Shown: positions 32,463 through 45,084 of the stretch, in pieces | How the letters are laid out: every line of letters starts with the position of its first letter | Numbering within the stretch: position 1 is the stretch's first letter | From: Lepiota brunneoincarnata | Taxonomy: Eukaryota > Basidiomycota > Agaricomycetes > Agaricales > Agaricaceae | Assembly (NCBI GenBank): GCA_023014365.1 | Contig: JAEBUN010000046.1 | Span: forward strand, 1-64,000 | Reading direction: 5' to 3' | DNA length: 64,000 nucleotides | Program-made: the position numbers and the translations under genes | Notes under the pieces: generated by a model | The model's input: only the letters and a program-made list of their open reading frames with translations | Told to the model about the DNA's origin: nothing | Databases searched by the model: none

Positions 32463-33740
32463 CGCCGGGATCTCGTGATTGACGGCCATCTCTCCGGGCG
32501 ATGTTTGCTATTTAATTTTAACCGGCGTGCAAAGCCCTTCAATATCATGTCGGATTGAAGCCTCTACCGGAACGGTTTCGAAATTGGTAAACGGCAGACG
32601 AGAGCATAGTGGAATGCAGTCCAAGTAGCTAGTTGCCGTGACTGCGATCAAAAAGTTCCAGGAGGCTATTAGTGGCTCGCGTTAAACGTCAGGTCTTGAT
32701 TGAGACGTAGATGCCTACCGTGTTGGTATACGAAACAAGAAATTTACAAACCAGAATAGAAACACTCATCTATTGCATGGCCCTCTAGTCCCATGGCCAC
32801 CCAAGGGCGAGATGTCGATTGGGCAGTCCTAGACCCTCAGGACGCATCTACTCTCCTCTACCATAGTGTGGCTATGCGATGTCAACTATCTCCCGAGGAC
32901 AATATAAAATAAGGATTTGGCACGCAATACGCCAGAGTGAGGGCACACAACCGCCTCTAGGTGCCTCTTCCCCTTGTTTAGACGAGCGGTCCTGTCAACA
33001 GGGCGGGTAATCATCTCTGGACAGAAACACCTGCGGAAAAGCAGCAACGAATAGTAGACGAAGCCTCCGGGAAGAAACGACGTGCAATTGACATTGCGAA
33101 CGACGATGATGCTACTACACCGGAGCAGAAGAAACGAAGTCGACGAGACGAAGAGGTCATTAGAAGGGGTGTGGGTGAACATACTGTGCGTCCTTCCTGT
33201 CCTGATCACTGCTTACCCAACCTGTTGGATGACTAGAAAAAGTTCCGGTTGGTGGACCAACATGCAGCGAGGAGGGGGGGGGGGGGGGCAAGATGACGAG
33301 GATGAGTCAAAGAAGGCCATGGGCGGGATATGGGTATTGGGGGCCGACTCATGGATGATGATAAGGAGCCAGATGATCCAGGAGCCGAGGGGTTTGGGAG
33401 ATAGATTTGGTTCTGGTAGGGGGGGCAGTTTTGTATGACAGAGTACCGTTGTATGTTGCCCTATTTTTTCACTGGACTTGTGTATCTTATACTCCTTGGT
33501 TTTTAGCATTGAGCTCGTCTCAATGATGACCGTGTCCAATAGGCCGATTTAGAAATGGGGTGGCAAAGTTGGCGGTAGTATTCGGGGAATATGTACTATT
33601 TGCACTCCTTACTCTCATCTCCAGTCGTCATGACACGCGACTCCTACCCATTCACGTAGCAAGCTACGCTTTACGGGCATGTCGTGATTTCTTTTACTAT
33701 CCTTCCTTCCATTCTATTTCTTAGCAACAAGGATCATTTA
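32463..33740. other. Intergenic region with a poly-G run
   Basis: No supported gene. It contains a run of about 18 G (about 33272-33289) inside a purine-rich stretch. Frames across it (for example 33082-33438) are low complexity. Confidence 0.4.
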
Positions 33741-33758
33741 CAACCGCACGTTCTTTCC

Positions 33759-34427
33759 CATTCTAATACCCGTATTTACCCTTAACAATCTACCCCCGAA
33801 GTTGCCCTCACCATCTTCTGCCAAGTACTTGTTAGCTAGTGCTTCATCCGCTCCCCAAATACATGGCATGCCGCCACATCGGCGGATACCGCGTCGCTTA
33901 GGATCCCACTGAGTTCCTTGACTCACCTACCGCACTCGCTGCTGTCTTGTCCGGGTTCTTGCCATTGTGCCGGGGTACTAGACCTCTCGCGTCATCATTG
34001 TCGACCACGCTCCGATCCTTATCCTTTTTACCGACTTCCGGGAGCTACTCCCGCTCCTTGCCTATCGAGGTCTACACCGCCACCCACCCCACATCGGCGA
34101 CGAGCACGAACACCAACGTACGCGCAGCAATTGAGGCCCTCAGGTCTCACATTCGCGACTGTTAACGCGTCTGTACCCGTTGTCCGTCTCTCCCGCTCCT
34201 CCTCCCTCCCATCGTTGCCCCGTGACCGTTCGGCCCCGCACCGTACGCAAGAGTCCTTCGCTTTATACTCTCTTCATCGATGGTCCCAACTTTCGTAGGA
34301 TCTCTCATAACTATTTTTCTTGGTAGGCCTCCAATCTTTTCGATCCTGAAGTTCCTTATCATCCACAACTTCTCCTCCCAACCCTCCTCTTCTCTTTGCT
34401 GCTGCCTTCATCTCCTTCTGCGTGGAC
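33759..34427 (-). CDS. Hypothetical charged protein, gene model uncertain
   Basis: The minus strand opens with MSTQKEMKAAAKRRGG and EVVDDKELQDRKDWRPT (ATG at about 34427), and farther on KKDKDRSVVDNDDARGL and HNGKNPDKTAAS before a GTAGGTGAG donor (about 33926). These highly charged pieces have coding character and splice-like ends, but I cannot join them into one frame with confidence. No family recognised. Confidence 0.3.
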
Positions 34428-34499
34428 ATATTATATGATTATGGCCTACCTCTCGATCCATCTATTCCAAGCTTTAGTTGTTCAAACCTGTCTATTTTC

Positions 34500-35860
34500 T
34501 ACCTGGCTGTGGGAGCTACGCTGCAGTGGCCTCTCCGTCTTCTGCTAGTAGCTTCGGTCGACGTACTTCCCTTCGCTCTTGACATTAGAAATCCCTTTAA
34601 TTCGTTCAACTCCTTTTGGGTCCTCCAGTTCTGGCGACCTGTGTATTCCAGTTGTTTGAAAATGGCCGTATAATTTAAAATGGCATATTGCTGCTGGATT
34701 CCGGCAGCGGGAATGGATGAGGTAATCACACTTGACAATATAAGGGCCCCCGCGAGTCTCTCCCCTTGATAAGCGCTCTCGATGTATGGTCATCACGTAG
34801 ACAATTCCTACGCCCCTACGAACTGCGACGCATATAACGGTGCACAATCGGGCTCTGGAAGATTTGTGTTGCTGAGACAAGCGTTTGGCGGATGAGTGTT
34901 TTCGCGAATAAAGGAAAAATCTCGCATCGCGCAGGAGACCCCAGGTGGGTCTCGTCGGAAATGCCGATGTCATCCCGCTGGCCAGAAGGGCTTGGCACAA
35001 GGTAGACATGAGGATGGAAGCCAATGGAAGCGATTCGAATGGGTCTATGTGCCGAAATGACGATCGAAGGACTGAAACTGACGCTTTTTCAAGCGTCCAT
35101 TGTGGGGCTGCGGGTTCGAGACGGAATCCAGTGCTTTTACTTTCAGACGGCCAATATGAAAATTTCTAACAGCTTGGGCGAAGCCGAGCCATATTTGTAG
35201 CCTTCTGTTCGAGATGTCTCCGACGTCCTCTGTCAGGTGGGAGTGGGGTAGAATGTAGTCCCCCCCGACTTTCGCCTAAAGGAGCCGCCCTCAGCTAACA
35301 CTCGTCACCCTCTCGTCACACAGACTTTTTTTTTCCGTGCCTTGCGACGACAGAACCACATCGAAACAGACTCAGTAACAATATCACAAGCAATGCCACT
35401 CCTTCAAAGTCACGATTGTACCAATTTGTCTGTCGCCGTGACTGTCATATCTTGTCATGTTCTTGTTGGTTCTGGCTCCTTTGGTTCTGAGCTAGGGGTA
35501 GCATTCTCGCTCGTTTAGATCTAGTTGATCCAACCATTCTGCCACAAATGCGTTCTACGATCAGTATGTCAAATATCAATGCATCAGGGTCACTATATGC
35601 TATACTTAATGTGTCTAGAGAAGTAGTTCCCTCAACACGTGCAGACTGGGTTTTGCTTGCTCGAAGACGATGGACGACTCGACTTATTCTGCCTCTGGCT
35701 ACCGGGACTTGATCTTTCCGGTTTGGTATCTACTATTGTGGGATAGGAAGAACAAATGCCCCTCCGCTTCGATTCGCTAGGTCAAGGACTGACATCGTTC
35801 AATGTGCAGTTCAAAGGCTTCTGGAGCGACACAAAGCTTGTGCTTGTGATTAGAAACAAT
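34500..35860. other. Region without a supported gene
   Basis: A 159-codon minus-strand frame (34545-35024) has arginine/serine-rich, non-homologous-looking content. No introns, domains or repeats that I can defend. The stretch 35170-35860 is T-rich promoter-like sequence. Confidence 0.35.
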
Positions 35861-35868
35861 ACGCTTTC

Positions 35869-35879
35869 CGTATAAAATA
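35869..35879 (+). promoter_or_regulatory. TATA box upstream of the secreted peptide precursor
   Basis: CGTATAAAATA about 130 nt before the ATG at 36004, giving a leader of about 100 nt. Confidence 0.5.
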
Positions 35880-36003
35880 CTCCGTTATCATCTCCTGGAA
35901 ATCAGCAAGACAAGCAGTACTCCCAGCGAGCACTCCAGTTATACACAAGCCTCGCCCCTCACTACCCCTAACCACTGTCCTTGCCCCATCCCCGATCACC
36001 GAT

Positions 36004-36549
36004 ATGCGTTTCGCTCCAATTTGCACATTTACTCTTCTCGCCGTTCTCTCAACTGGGGCCGTAGGAGTTCCTCTTACAGCGGACGTTCACGCTGGCGCCA
36101 CCATTGCCCGGCGTGATCCTCAGCTCCTCGGGGGTCTTCTCTCCAGCGTTCTCCCACCCCCAGCGAGTGCTACCCCACCTCCACCCAGTGATGATGACGA
36201 CGATGACGCCGCTGCATCCCAACCTGAAGCACGTTGGTTGGTAGAAGAAGCCCACGCTGCCTCCAACGTAGCTGCTGATGCCGACACCAATGCTCCTCCT
36301 GCTGAACGTCGCCAAGGTAGAGAAAAGGTGGCTAGCGTGGATGCCGACCTTGCTGTTCCACCTACCTTTGCTAGTCCCAGTGCAAAGGGTGGCGCTTCTG
36401 GCGCAGTTTCGATTGTTCCCGGCCATAAGGCTTCTGTTGATACCAAGCAGCATGCAAGCCTCGGTGATACTGAGAAGCGTCAATTATTGGGGGTTCTTGG
36501 CAGTCTGCTTGGCCCGGGTGCGAGCACAGGTGGGGGTGCCTCGGATTGA
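36004..36549 (+). CDS. Candidate Kex2-processed secreted peptide precursor
   Basis: A single-exon 181-residue protein with a clean signal peptide (MRFAPICTFTLLAVLSTGAVG). Dibasic sites stand at RR36-37, RR102-103 and KR158-159. The peptides just after the first and last share one core: DPQLLGGLLSSVLPPP and QLLGVLGSLLGPGAS (QLLGxLxSxL). Between them lies a low-complexity, Asp-rich (six consecutive D) and Ala-rich spacer. This layout matches fungal secreted precursors cut by the Kex2 protease into related small peptides. The products would be hydrophobic Leu/Gly peptides. Without homologues an ordinary small secreted protein cannot be excluded. Confidence 0.65.
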   Translation: MRFAPICTFTLLAVLSTGAVGVPLTADVHAGATIARRDPQLLGGLLSSVLPPPASATPPPPSDDDDDDAAASQPEARWLVEEAHAASNVAADADTNAPPAERRQGREKVASVDADLAVPPTFASPSAKGGASGAVSIVPGHKASVDTKQHASLGDTEKRQLLGVLGSLLGPGASTGGGASD

Positions 36550-36914
36550 GTTTTTTTTTGTCAGACGTGCCCTTTTTCGTTTGGCGAATGTAGCTGTAAT
36601 GCACTTGTGATCCCTTGTTTCTGAGTATACCAAAGATTGTTTGTGATCGATCGTTCCATTTGACTAGTATAATTAGATTCCTTGTTGTGGTACCTTTATG
36701 AATAGACCGTGACCTAGTAGTAGAGGGCCCAACTTCACGAATCAAACCGCATGCCGGCTTCCATCGGATGTGACCATCGCTCTGGTATGGACATCTGGCA
36801 TGATAAGGAGTCTTATTGTTGCGGGCATATGCCAAGCACCTGACGTCTCTCCCAGATATGTCAGCCTAGCCGACTCTAGAGGGAGAAGCTAGAATCGAAC
36901 CTTTTCCAGCTTCC

Positions 36915-37292
36915 CTATCGAGCTCGATACGGTTCGTTTTCGAAAGAGGTAACGGCTTGAACGGGAGTTGGCCTATCCAAAGATTCAAAAAGAAAGCCAC
37001 GATGATCCTCACTACCCGTCGTTTCCATGGCATTATCTATACGTTCGGCCACGGCCTCTCCCGGTAACTTTCTCGCCTTGCAAACACGATGCATAACGTT
37101 TCCCAGCACATTGAAGGTGCAGATAGTGGGATCGCTGACTAAGCCGGCTGAGGGAGCGATAAAAATACTTGAGCCGCGGTAACACAATCGCCAAAGAGGT
37201 TGTCGGCCACGGGTGTTGTATGGTATAAGCGTCCGGCCTCGCCCGTGTCCGTGTCCTCCTTCAGCATTCAATTCGCTGCTGCCACGTTTCAT
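36915..37292 (-). CDS. Hypothetical protein, 125 residues
   Basis: An open frame starting MKRGSSELNAEGGHGHG with a plausible soluble C-terminal half (KLPGEAVAERIDNAMETTG, then ESLDRPTPVQAVTSFE). No domain recognised. Whether further exons exist is unclear. It could be a chance frame, although its composition is less biased than its neighbours. Confidence 0.35.
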   Translation of the reverse strand: MKRGSSELNAEGGHGHGRGRTLIPYNTRGRQPLWRLCYRGSSIFIAPSAGLVSDPTICTFNVLGNVMHRVCKARKLPGEAVAERIDNAMETTGSEDHRGFLFESLDRPTPVQAVTSFENEPYRAR

Positions 37293-37648
37293 GTTGGGAA
37301 CTCAGATTAATTGATCAACAGGGGGAGAAGGTCACGGGTGAGCGCAACATCGCCGGCACTGATGTCGTGGCTAGTGATTATCCGGACCCGAGATGCTATG
37401 CTGTCCGCAGGGGAGGACAGAGTTTTCCAGACAGGATCACACAGCATTAGACTACGCTGGAGTCGGAGAGAAGATTCCCGAGGGTGTTGAGGGATAGGGA
37501 CTTGAGTGGGGAAGTGACAAACAAGGCGTAACGAGAATGATTACAAAGTAGCGATGACAATACTCGGTCCCTACCCACATGACAACTCTTTTTTGGACAG
37601 GCTACGTTCCTGAAACCGCGACCACCTCGGCAGCTAAAATTCGGTGTA

Positions 37649-37657
37649 GTGCATATA
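37649..37657 (+). promoter_or_regulatory. TATA box of the 37.7-kb gene
   Basis: CATATATAATGG about 65-70 nt upstream of the ATG at 37720. Confidence 0.5.
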
Positions 37658-37719
37658 TAATGGTACATCCATGTAGTTCTACACCCCCATTCCGACCACT
37701 CTTCAACGTTCGACTTTCC

Positions 37720-38349
37720 ATGGCTCCCGAACGCAGCAACAAGAAACTCGTCCGCCTTGGTATCTTCTCCCTCTCCGTCACTGGAACTCTCCGTGGGTAC
37801 CTTTCATGACTGGCTAGACCGATTTTTTTTCGCTCATTGGAGAACAATTTAGTCAACATGAGGCTCAATTCCATCACGAGTCCCGACTACTCTCATTCAC
37901 AAACCACGAGCGGCAAGGCTCTTGTTGACGTTCTCACGAGCGAAGAATACCGCGACATTGATCCCGATGACTACCGCCGCCTTCTCCAATGCTTCTGCCT
38001 CACTATTTCCTCGCTCACCCACTGTTTTCCCGATAATGCCAACCTGCAAAAATTCATCTACACCACCGCGGCCGTGTTCTCCGATCCCGAACAGGAGGAA
38101 ACGGTCCTACGCTCCCTGTTACAGGTCATCACGGCCGGGTACAAGAAGCTGCGAAGCGATCTTGCCGTGACATGGAGCTCCGAACAGGACCTACATGGAA
38201 CCCTCTTCCGACATCTCTATGTAACCGTGAAGAGACTCGAGAGGATTCTAGGGCAATACAACGAAAGACAGACGGAGGGTTATTCGCATGCCCTGACAGC
38301 AGCAAGGCCGCAGCAGCCTCAGTCAAACCTACGTCCTGTCATTGTTTAG
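37720..38349 (+). CDS. Hypothetical helical protein (189 residues, one intron)
   Basis: Exon 1 37720-37792 (MAPERSNKKLVRLGIFSLS) and exon 2 37853-38349 are joined by a canonical 60-nt GTGGGT...TTTAG intron that keeps the frame (190 codons with the stop). The product is predominantly helical (VDVLTSEEYRDIDPDDYRR, then FRHLYVTVKRLERILGQYN) without signal peptide or membrane segment. Not recognised. Codon quality and a TATA box at the expected distance support a real gene. Confidence 0.6.
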
Positions 38350-41000
38350 AGCACTTGGGCTATGGGCGGAGCTGTGACTGTGGGCGCGTGGGCGTTTACC
38401 AATGGAGTTTTGTTGGGGATTGTTGCAGGCGAACGTTTGTTGCAGGATGCCCATCGGTTCGGTCACAAGGCGGCATATATTTCCAATTCCACATCATCTC
38501 CTGCCGTCTGGTGGGAATCTTCTCTCGTGTGGTGACGATGCGATTATCAGTCCCTGCGAATTAAATCCACTAGCCTTTGCTACATGGCCACGCCAAAATC
38601 GGCCTTGTTCTTTCCATCGGTACCAGGTTACGACCCTTTCCCTCTGTATCCGGTACTCGGCGACGCCGATCTACCTGTTGCAGCCATCCCCACCTGCCCC
38701 CACGACTATTCGATCAGCTCCTGATTCCTGTCAACACGACCCTGAGCATGAGGAGATCTTCCACGTACGAGGACGTACGTGGGTCGTCGAGGGCTCAAGA
38801 TACGATCACCCACCCCTGGTCCCGTGCAGTCCCGTGCTCGGTGGCCATTAGGCGTCTTAGTGACTGTCAAGCTACGTGCACGGCCCTTCCCATGGTTCAT
38901 TCCTTTGTCAGCCCGCGCTCGAGCTCATCGGGAATAATAGTCGTCTGCACGACAGTTGTGACGTGACGGTTAGAGAGTCAGGCTGCCCCACCCCCCACCC
39001 ACGAGTTGCGAAAACACAGGCAGTAGTGGACTGCACCGTATCCCGCGATGCGTTCGCGGAAGATTTGTCAGATCAAGAAATGATGAACGTCGACTTCCAA
39101 GCTTCTCCTTAGAGTAACACTAAATTTAATACTAGCCTCGTGTAGGCTATTTTAAAAGATATGGTGCATGATGCACACCAACACAATCGGTCTTCCTGGG
39201 GTATCATAGGAAGTCTGTTTTACGATAGGGTCGAGACCAGCTGCTAGCAGGAATGAATGGATCCCTTTCGAGGCTTGCATGCAAGCTATCAGAGCAATCT
39301 CAGGTTACGGATTGCCATTGCCCGTGACTTTTCCGATCCGGCCCTTGTTTGAGACAGACGGAGACCAACTGCATCACTACACTCTAATTCATCACCCCGC
39401 TTGGACAGTATCAGGCCTATTCTACCGAATTTGCCTTATGGGATTTTGAACGCTCACCTGATTCAGGCAGCGAGCCACTGTATTTTAAACCCTTCGGATC
39501 ATGACTATTTTATCCGGGAGGTGAAAATTTATTATCTTGCAATAGTGATACTTATGAAGAGTACGAATTTCGGAACAAGAGGATCTGGAAGTGACGAGAG
39601 CGGAGGCGGGGGGTGCGAGTGAAAAAGGAATGGATACCCAAAGCAGAAATGGGCAACTGCCAATGTACCAGGTTGGCTACGAGGCAGCAACAGCTTGGGG
39701 CAGGTATGCCTCGATGGTGGCAGAAATAAAGATCAGACCAAGGACTTGGAGAACCACGGATTTATTTATTTTTTAGCGTCGACGATTTAATCAAGCGGTG
39801 CACGTAGGAAGTCCTCCGGAGAACCCATGGATGATCTCGAAGGCTATAGCATAAAAGGGAAAGAGGGATGTCCCAGTCGGTCTCGGCTACAGCTACGATA
39901 CGGTCACTCTTCTTGTCTGGCTGGTCTAGTAACAAACATATATGGCTACATAATAGCGTTACAAAAAGGTGATTATCTACATCTATCAACTACCTCATTC
40001 TAACACCAGGAGGAATGTTGAAATATGCGTTGAAACCTTAAAATTAGGGTAAGCATGCTGCTCCTGGTGTTCGAATGCCCCATTACAAGGGTAAGCTAGT
40101 AGACGTAGGTTGATGTCTTTTAGTAATAATTTGTAACACCATTATGCGGCTAAAGTCTATGGGCTCGCCCCCGGCCTGGGGTTACCGAGCACCACGGACC
40201 TACGGGTTATCGTCCAGCTTTTCCCGGAATGTCAACTCGGTAACATATAAGGGATCACAAGAGCCGATAGGAAAGGATAGGAGGGGGCGTGACTGTGGGT
40301 CTCTGTGGGCATATCCTTATCCCATTATGGCTGCAGTGGGAGCAGGTGGATGAACACGGAGGCTGCCGCGGGCTATATAGTAGCAGCTAGCAACTCTGAT
40401 GATTATCGATCGTCCTTGAGCCCCGATTCACCATCCCTCGAATTTCGCTTGCAATGTCGCAGGGGCCGTCGCCCTTTCGTCAAGCAATCTAAGCTCCATG
40501 GTAGCATATTGCCGCCTGCCACCAGCAAGAACCAAAATGAACTCTTAAAGATGATAATGACCCGTTAAGCCCTGTCCCCTTTCTAGGCTTGCTGCATAAT
40601 TGACATGATGGTACAATCCACCGACATATCCCTTGCTTATTCCCTTCTCTCTTTGCATGGATCATCAGAGAAGGACCACCATAAAACGGGCTGGTGGCGT
40701 CTCCCAAAAAAGTCAGAGAACCAGAACAAGCCGAAAGGCGGTTGGGGTGGTGTGAGCCTGGTTAAACAACATGGGTAAGTTACCAGCACCTCGCCTAGGC
40801 CTTCTATGCCTGAGCCATTCCTTGCTTTATAACTCATGTGCCTTTGTTAGTAATCGAATAATGATGGGAGAAAAATCCCGGACCAAGCGCTGTTATCTGA
40901 CTGCTCCACTGTAAGACCCAGGGGGTCGTGAACAACACCCCCTGATTCTGACACTAGAGGCCACGGAGGTGCAGCACAGACCTTGCTTTTGCAAGGCTGT
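38350..41000. other. Gene-poor transition into transposon-rich DNA
   Basis: Several overlapping frames of 60-150 codons (38402-38851, 38577-38966, 39401-39622) show Pro/Arg/Ser-biased content and no motif. I support none as a gene. CpG falls markedly towards the right end. Confidence 0.4.
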
Positions 41001-41586
41001 TTTTGTTGTGATGCAGGATTGTTCAGGGGAAGTCACATTGGGGTGACTGTAATTGATTGTTGTTTAACTTAGTGTTGTTCATTGTGTTTGGGCGGCACTG
41101 GGGGGCATGAATTGTACAACAAACTCGGTAAAAGTAAATAAAGTGGAATTATTGAAGGAAGTGGTGCTAGCAAACTTTTGAGGGAGAGGAGGCCAATAAA
41201 GAGAGGGGGATTGTTGATGGTTGTTTGTTTTTTACAAAGGCTTGGCAGAAAACTACTATCTGAAACATCTACTGGGTTTGTATGTATTTGGAACTGTATA
41301 GACTACTATATAGTTTTGACAGAAATGACTACTGGAAAGACCTTTGAAAGGATGAAAACTGGGGTGTTAGGAGTTTGGTGATGTGAGCATGACAGCATCC
41401 ATCTGCCACTGAGGCTTCAACCCAGATTCTGTAGGTAGTGTAGTGAAATCAGGTAGAAAATGAGCAATTTAAATAAAACTGCTCAATGTGTGGGCTTGAG
41501 ATGATACAAGATGATGAGGGGATGTATACTGAATGAGTTTGGATAGCTGAGGTGTCAAAGTAAGGTGAAATGAAGTGAAACAAAGC

Positions 41587-41624
<38 letters not shown>

Positions 41625-42540
41625 CTTTGGATGTGAGTTAAGATCATGTTAACTGATGTCCCTACAGAATACATGCAGTATATATATTCTAGGGACTGTG
41701 GAGCTTGTATATGCTCCAGAAATTTTACAAGGAATATTAAAGAAGCAAGTGGAGAAGGAATAAGGATGAGAAGGAAGGAATACACAAGTGAATTGGGAAA
41801 TACTAACTACTGTTCATTTAGAATATCCTAGGTTTCCATCATATCCTATGGGCAGTGTTCCTCATTCATTACTGAGGGGCAGAGAATGGAGAGATGAGTC
41901 AGGAGGGGGGGGATATTACTGATCTGAAATAATTTGATCTGAAGGCTACATGTTTCCTTTTTAGGAAAGTCATCACACTGGTGCTTCATCCGAAATTTGT
42001 TACATCTGAAATTTATTATGGAGAGGTGGTTTGCTTGGCTACATGAGCAGCCAGGCAGCCACCTCTACACCTTGCAAAGCAAGGTACAATAAGGTATGGT
42101 CAATTCCCACTATATATAAAAATATCAGTGTTGCAAATAATTATTGATAATATAGCAATTTACACACTCTAGTGCACTTAATTACTACATTGAATGGAGG
42201 GATGTTGCTTCATTTAATGTTGTGAAGGATTATAATTGCATCAAATTCTTAAAGATTTACAACCTTTATTCAGAAGATGTTATCAAATACTCTGTAAATA
42301 GAACACTCCCCAATAGTTTGATCCCAAAACCCCAATCCCTAATATAATAGTAGTACAGCCACTGTAGATACTTATATAACCCAAGTAGAATTACTCTTGT
42401 ATTCTAGTACAGTGTAGTTTGTTCTATACACAAGTCCTTGCCCTCCAGCTCTTACTCATGTTTGCATTCACAAGTCAACTACTGAATATCTCCAGGAACA
42501 AGTCTGTATAGACACCCATAGAGAATGAATAGTATTACCA
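41000..42540. other. CpG-poor AT-rich decayed transposon DNA
   Basis: No coding frame of note. An (AG)n microsatellite lies at about 41593-41622 and an imperfect palindrome at about 42012-42062 (GAGGTGG...CCACCTC arms). Likely old element debris. Confidence 0.45.
41593..41622. repeat. (AG)n microsatellite
   Basis: About 30 bp of AG dinucleotides inside the CpG-poor zone. Confidence 0.85.
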
Positions 42541-42975
42541 CTAAGAGCCTGTTCAGTAGCAAGTGATGTGGCTAGTTACATTCTAATTTTTTGGCTAACA
42601 AAATCACTGGTACCCAGGCCATCAGTCGGAGTTCAAATACATCAAGATGAGCAACTGAGGAGTGATGAACTATCACAAGTCACAAGATCTTCATGATATT
42701 TGATCAACTGTGTACAGCTTTGAGTTAGCAGCTACATATAGAATCACTCACTCACCACTCTCTACCCACCACTATCACCACCAACTCACCAACTATACCA
42801 GATAAGCTCTCACCAGAACAGGCTACAGCTGCTATGCTCCAAGAGGCTCTCAAATTAACACTTGTTACTATTCCACTTGTCCTATAACGCCTTGTTCTGT
42901 TACATAATCAGACTCAGGCTCTTGCTACTCAGGTCAAGATTCCTTATCACACATCAGTGTTATCAGATCAAGCCT

Positions 42976-44299
42976 GGGTAATGGAGCTGGTCCTTGGGCA
43001 TCCAGAGCAAATCTGTACAGAGCTTGGAGTCCATAAACCAGTTTTCCATAAGCTTGTCAAACAGTTCCATGAACTAGGATTGGTAGACTCCTGACATGTA
43101 ACACTTGAAGAGCAAACAGCTATCTTTCTCTACACATGTGTTACAGGCCTCACAGTTTGCCATGTTGGGGAGAGATTTCAAAGAGCTAATGCTACTATTG
43201 CCCAGTATAGTATTCTTTTCTTGATCTTGGATTTTATCCTCATTAATGATTATGATAGCTATTTTAAGAAAATTACATCTTTTCCATTTTACAGCAAATG
43301 TGTTCAGTTCCCTCAGCCAGAGGATGACCAACCACTCCAGTTGCACACCAATCACAACTTATAGCCTTTTTTCCAACACTGTCTTGGTGCCATTGATGGG
43401 AGCCATATCCACCTAACAGCAAATACCAAGTTTTGGGAGGCATATCACAACTGCAAGGGTTTTATTTCCCAGAACTGTCTTTTTATTTGTGATTTCAATT
43501 TGCAGTTCACCTATACATTCACAGGTTGGGAAGGTTCTGCCCCTGATGCTTGGATCTATGAAGCAGCAGTTGCAGATGATCTTTGTGTACCAGATGGATA
43601 CTATCTTTTGGCAGATGCTGGTTTCCCACATAGGGCTTCCACACTTGTTCCATACAGAAACACATGTTATCACCTTGCTGAGTGGGGCCATGGTCATATA
43701 CGGTATGAAATTTACATTAATTTGAATTTGCAATTTTTTGATTCATTTTCTTGACCAACAACAGCCCAAAAAACAAAAAAGAATTATTCAATTTATGCCA
43801 TGCACAAGCCCATAATGTCATTGAGCATATTTTTGGGGTTCTGAAGTGGCACTTTTGGATTCTCCTTCTTGGCCCAGAGTATAGCCTTGTGATCCAATCT
43901 CACATTCTGGCTGCTCTTGCTGCTTTACACAACTTTATATGCATCTATGATCCTGCTGAAGGTCCTTTGCCAGGTGAGAGTAAACTTACTTGCAACTAGG
44001 CAACTACAGAGGATACTTATAAAGGGGATACTGTCAATTCCAGTTCCAGCTGAACTGAAGCCAGTGACAAAGCAGCAGTTGAGGCACACCAGGATCAGAT
44101 TGCAGAGGATATGTGGAAAAGCTACAAGGATATTCTTCAGCTACACAACCTGGAGAATATTGATGGATACTTATATGATATTGAGGATCAGGAAGAGAAT
44201 ATTGTTGGAGAGGAGCAGATTGGTGGTGGAAATGGTAATGATGAACTCTATGAATCTGATACTAAAGATACAGAGAATGAAGATGAGAACCTCCTATGA
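42976..44299 (+). pseudogene. PIF/Harbinger transposase (DDE), decayed
   Basis: Catalyses cut-and-paste transposition. Family motifs in order: an N-terminal helix-turn-helix-like region, CLGAIDGSHIHL (first Asp), GWEGSAPDAW, GYYLLADAGFPHRA (second Asp), VPYRNTCYHLAEW, and HNVIEHIFGVLKWHFWIL (catalytic Glu). Introns at about 43205-43268, 43703-43764 (GTATGA...AACAACAG) and 43972-43999 restore the frame. Three in-frame stops (TGA 43092, TAG 43362 and TGA near 44054) are explained by C-to-T changes. No indel is needed, so the decay is by transitions. Only 3 CpG occur in 42541-44340. Confidence 0.85.
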
Positions 44300-44910
44300 G
44301 TAAATATATATATTAGTATACTTTGTGGTATTCAGTACAGAAATACTGGCAGAGACTCTAACATATATGTACCACATATACCAACAAGAAGCAGTTTATT
44401 TGCTGTAACAAAGATACAAAGCAAATAATAACAAACATACAGTGATAGACAATATACAGTAAAGAAAAGTCATACAGACTCACAACATAAAATTGTTTCA
44501 AAGATAGCCTTAATTCTCTCCTCATACTGGCCAGCCCATGGGGAAAGCAGTGATTCAACAGTGTTCATATTGTTGGGGTTGCTGTAAAACAATGAGAAAA
44601 TAGATCTCTCACTCATTGAAAAGCCAGGAGTATTCCAGATAAGATATTCAACTTGGTCTATCTTCTCTTGAAGTGATAGACCCTCTGCCATCCTTGCCTG
44701 GTTCTATTGTGTTACCATGGTTGATACCATAGTTTTGAGGCTATCAACAGCCATCAATACCATATCTGTCTGAACGTCAGGAGGTGGCTCTGCTGAGCTA
44801 GCTTGACTTGTTGGAGAAAAGGCTGAACTCATTGTCTGGGATCGCTTTGCAGCATGAGATGAAATAACTTTGGTACCTGCCCTCTTGTGTGTACCCTGTG
44901 ATGGTTGGGA

Positions 44911-45084
44911 TGTTGGAATTGGTGATTCCAGCAAACTGATGGAATGCCAACCACTGGAGTAGCTGACTGCCTCATGGTAGCCTCACTGTAGTTACACTGT
45001 CTGTTTACCTCCCTTACCCCTGCCATTGTCTCCCCTTGAATATATGCTGTCGTTGCTATACACCTTCTTGGGATGATTTCAACA
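44911..45084. mobile_element. Small solo LTR (174 bp), copy 3
   Basis: Begins TGTTGGAATTGG, ends GATTTCAACA, with perfect TGGGA duplications (44906-44910 and 45085-45089). It interrupts the Harbinger second ORF. Confidence 0.92.

Noticed and set aside
33082..33438. 118-codon frame across a poly-G run
   Set aside because: It depends on the length of an 18-G homopolymer and is low complexity.
36880..36905. GGTTCGATTC on the minus strand, like a tRNA B box
   Set aside because: No pairing T-stem, no A box or acceptor stem at the right distance. It sits in a short hairpin (GAAGCT...AGCTTC) instead.
38402..38966. Two 130-150 codon plus-strand frames
   Set aside because: Overlapping in different frames, Pro/Arg/Ser-biased, no motifs, no splice support.
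42012..42062. Imperfect palindrome as a transposon end or replication hairpin
   Set aside because: Single occurrence, no target duplication and no partner end found.
42546..42580. GAGCCTGTTCAGTAGCAAGTG as the left inverted repeat of the Harbinger element
   Set aside because: No inverted partner was found to the right of the transposase or beyond the Tc1 insertion, so the element boundary is left open.
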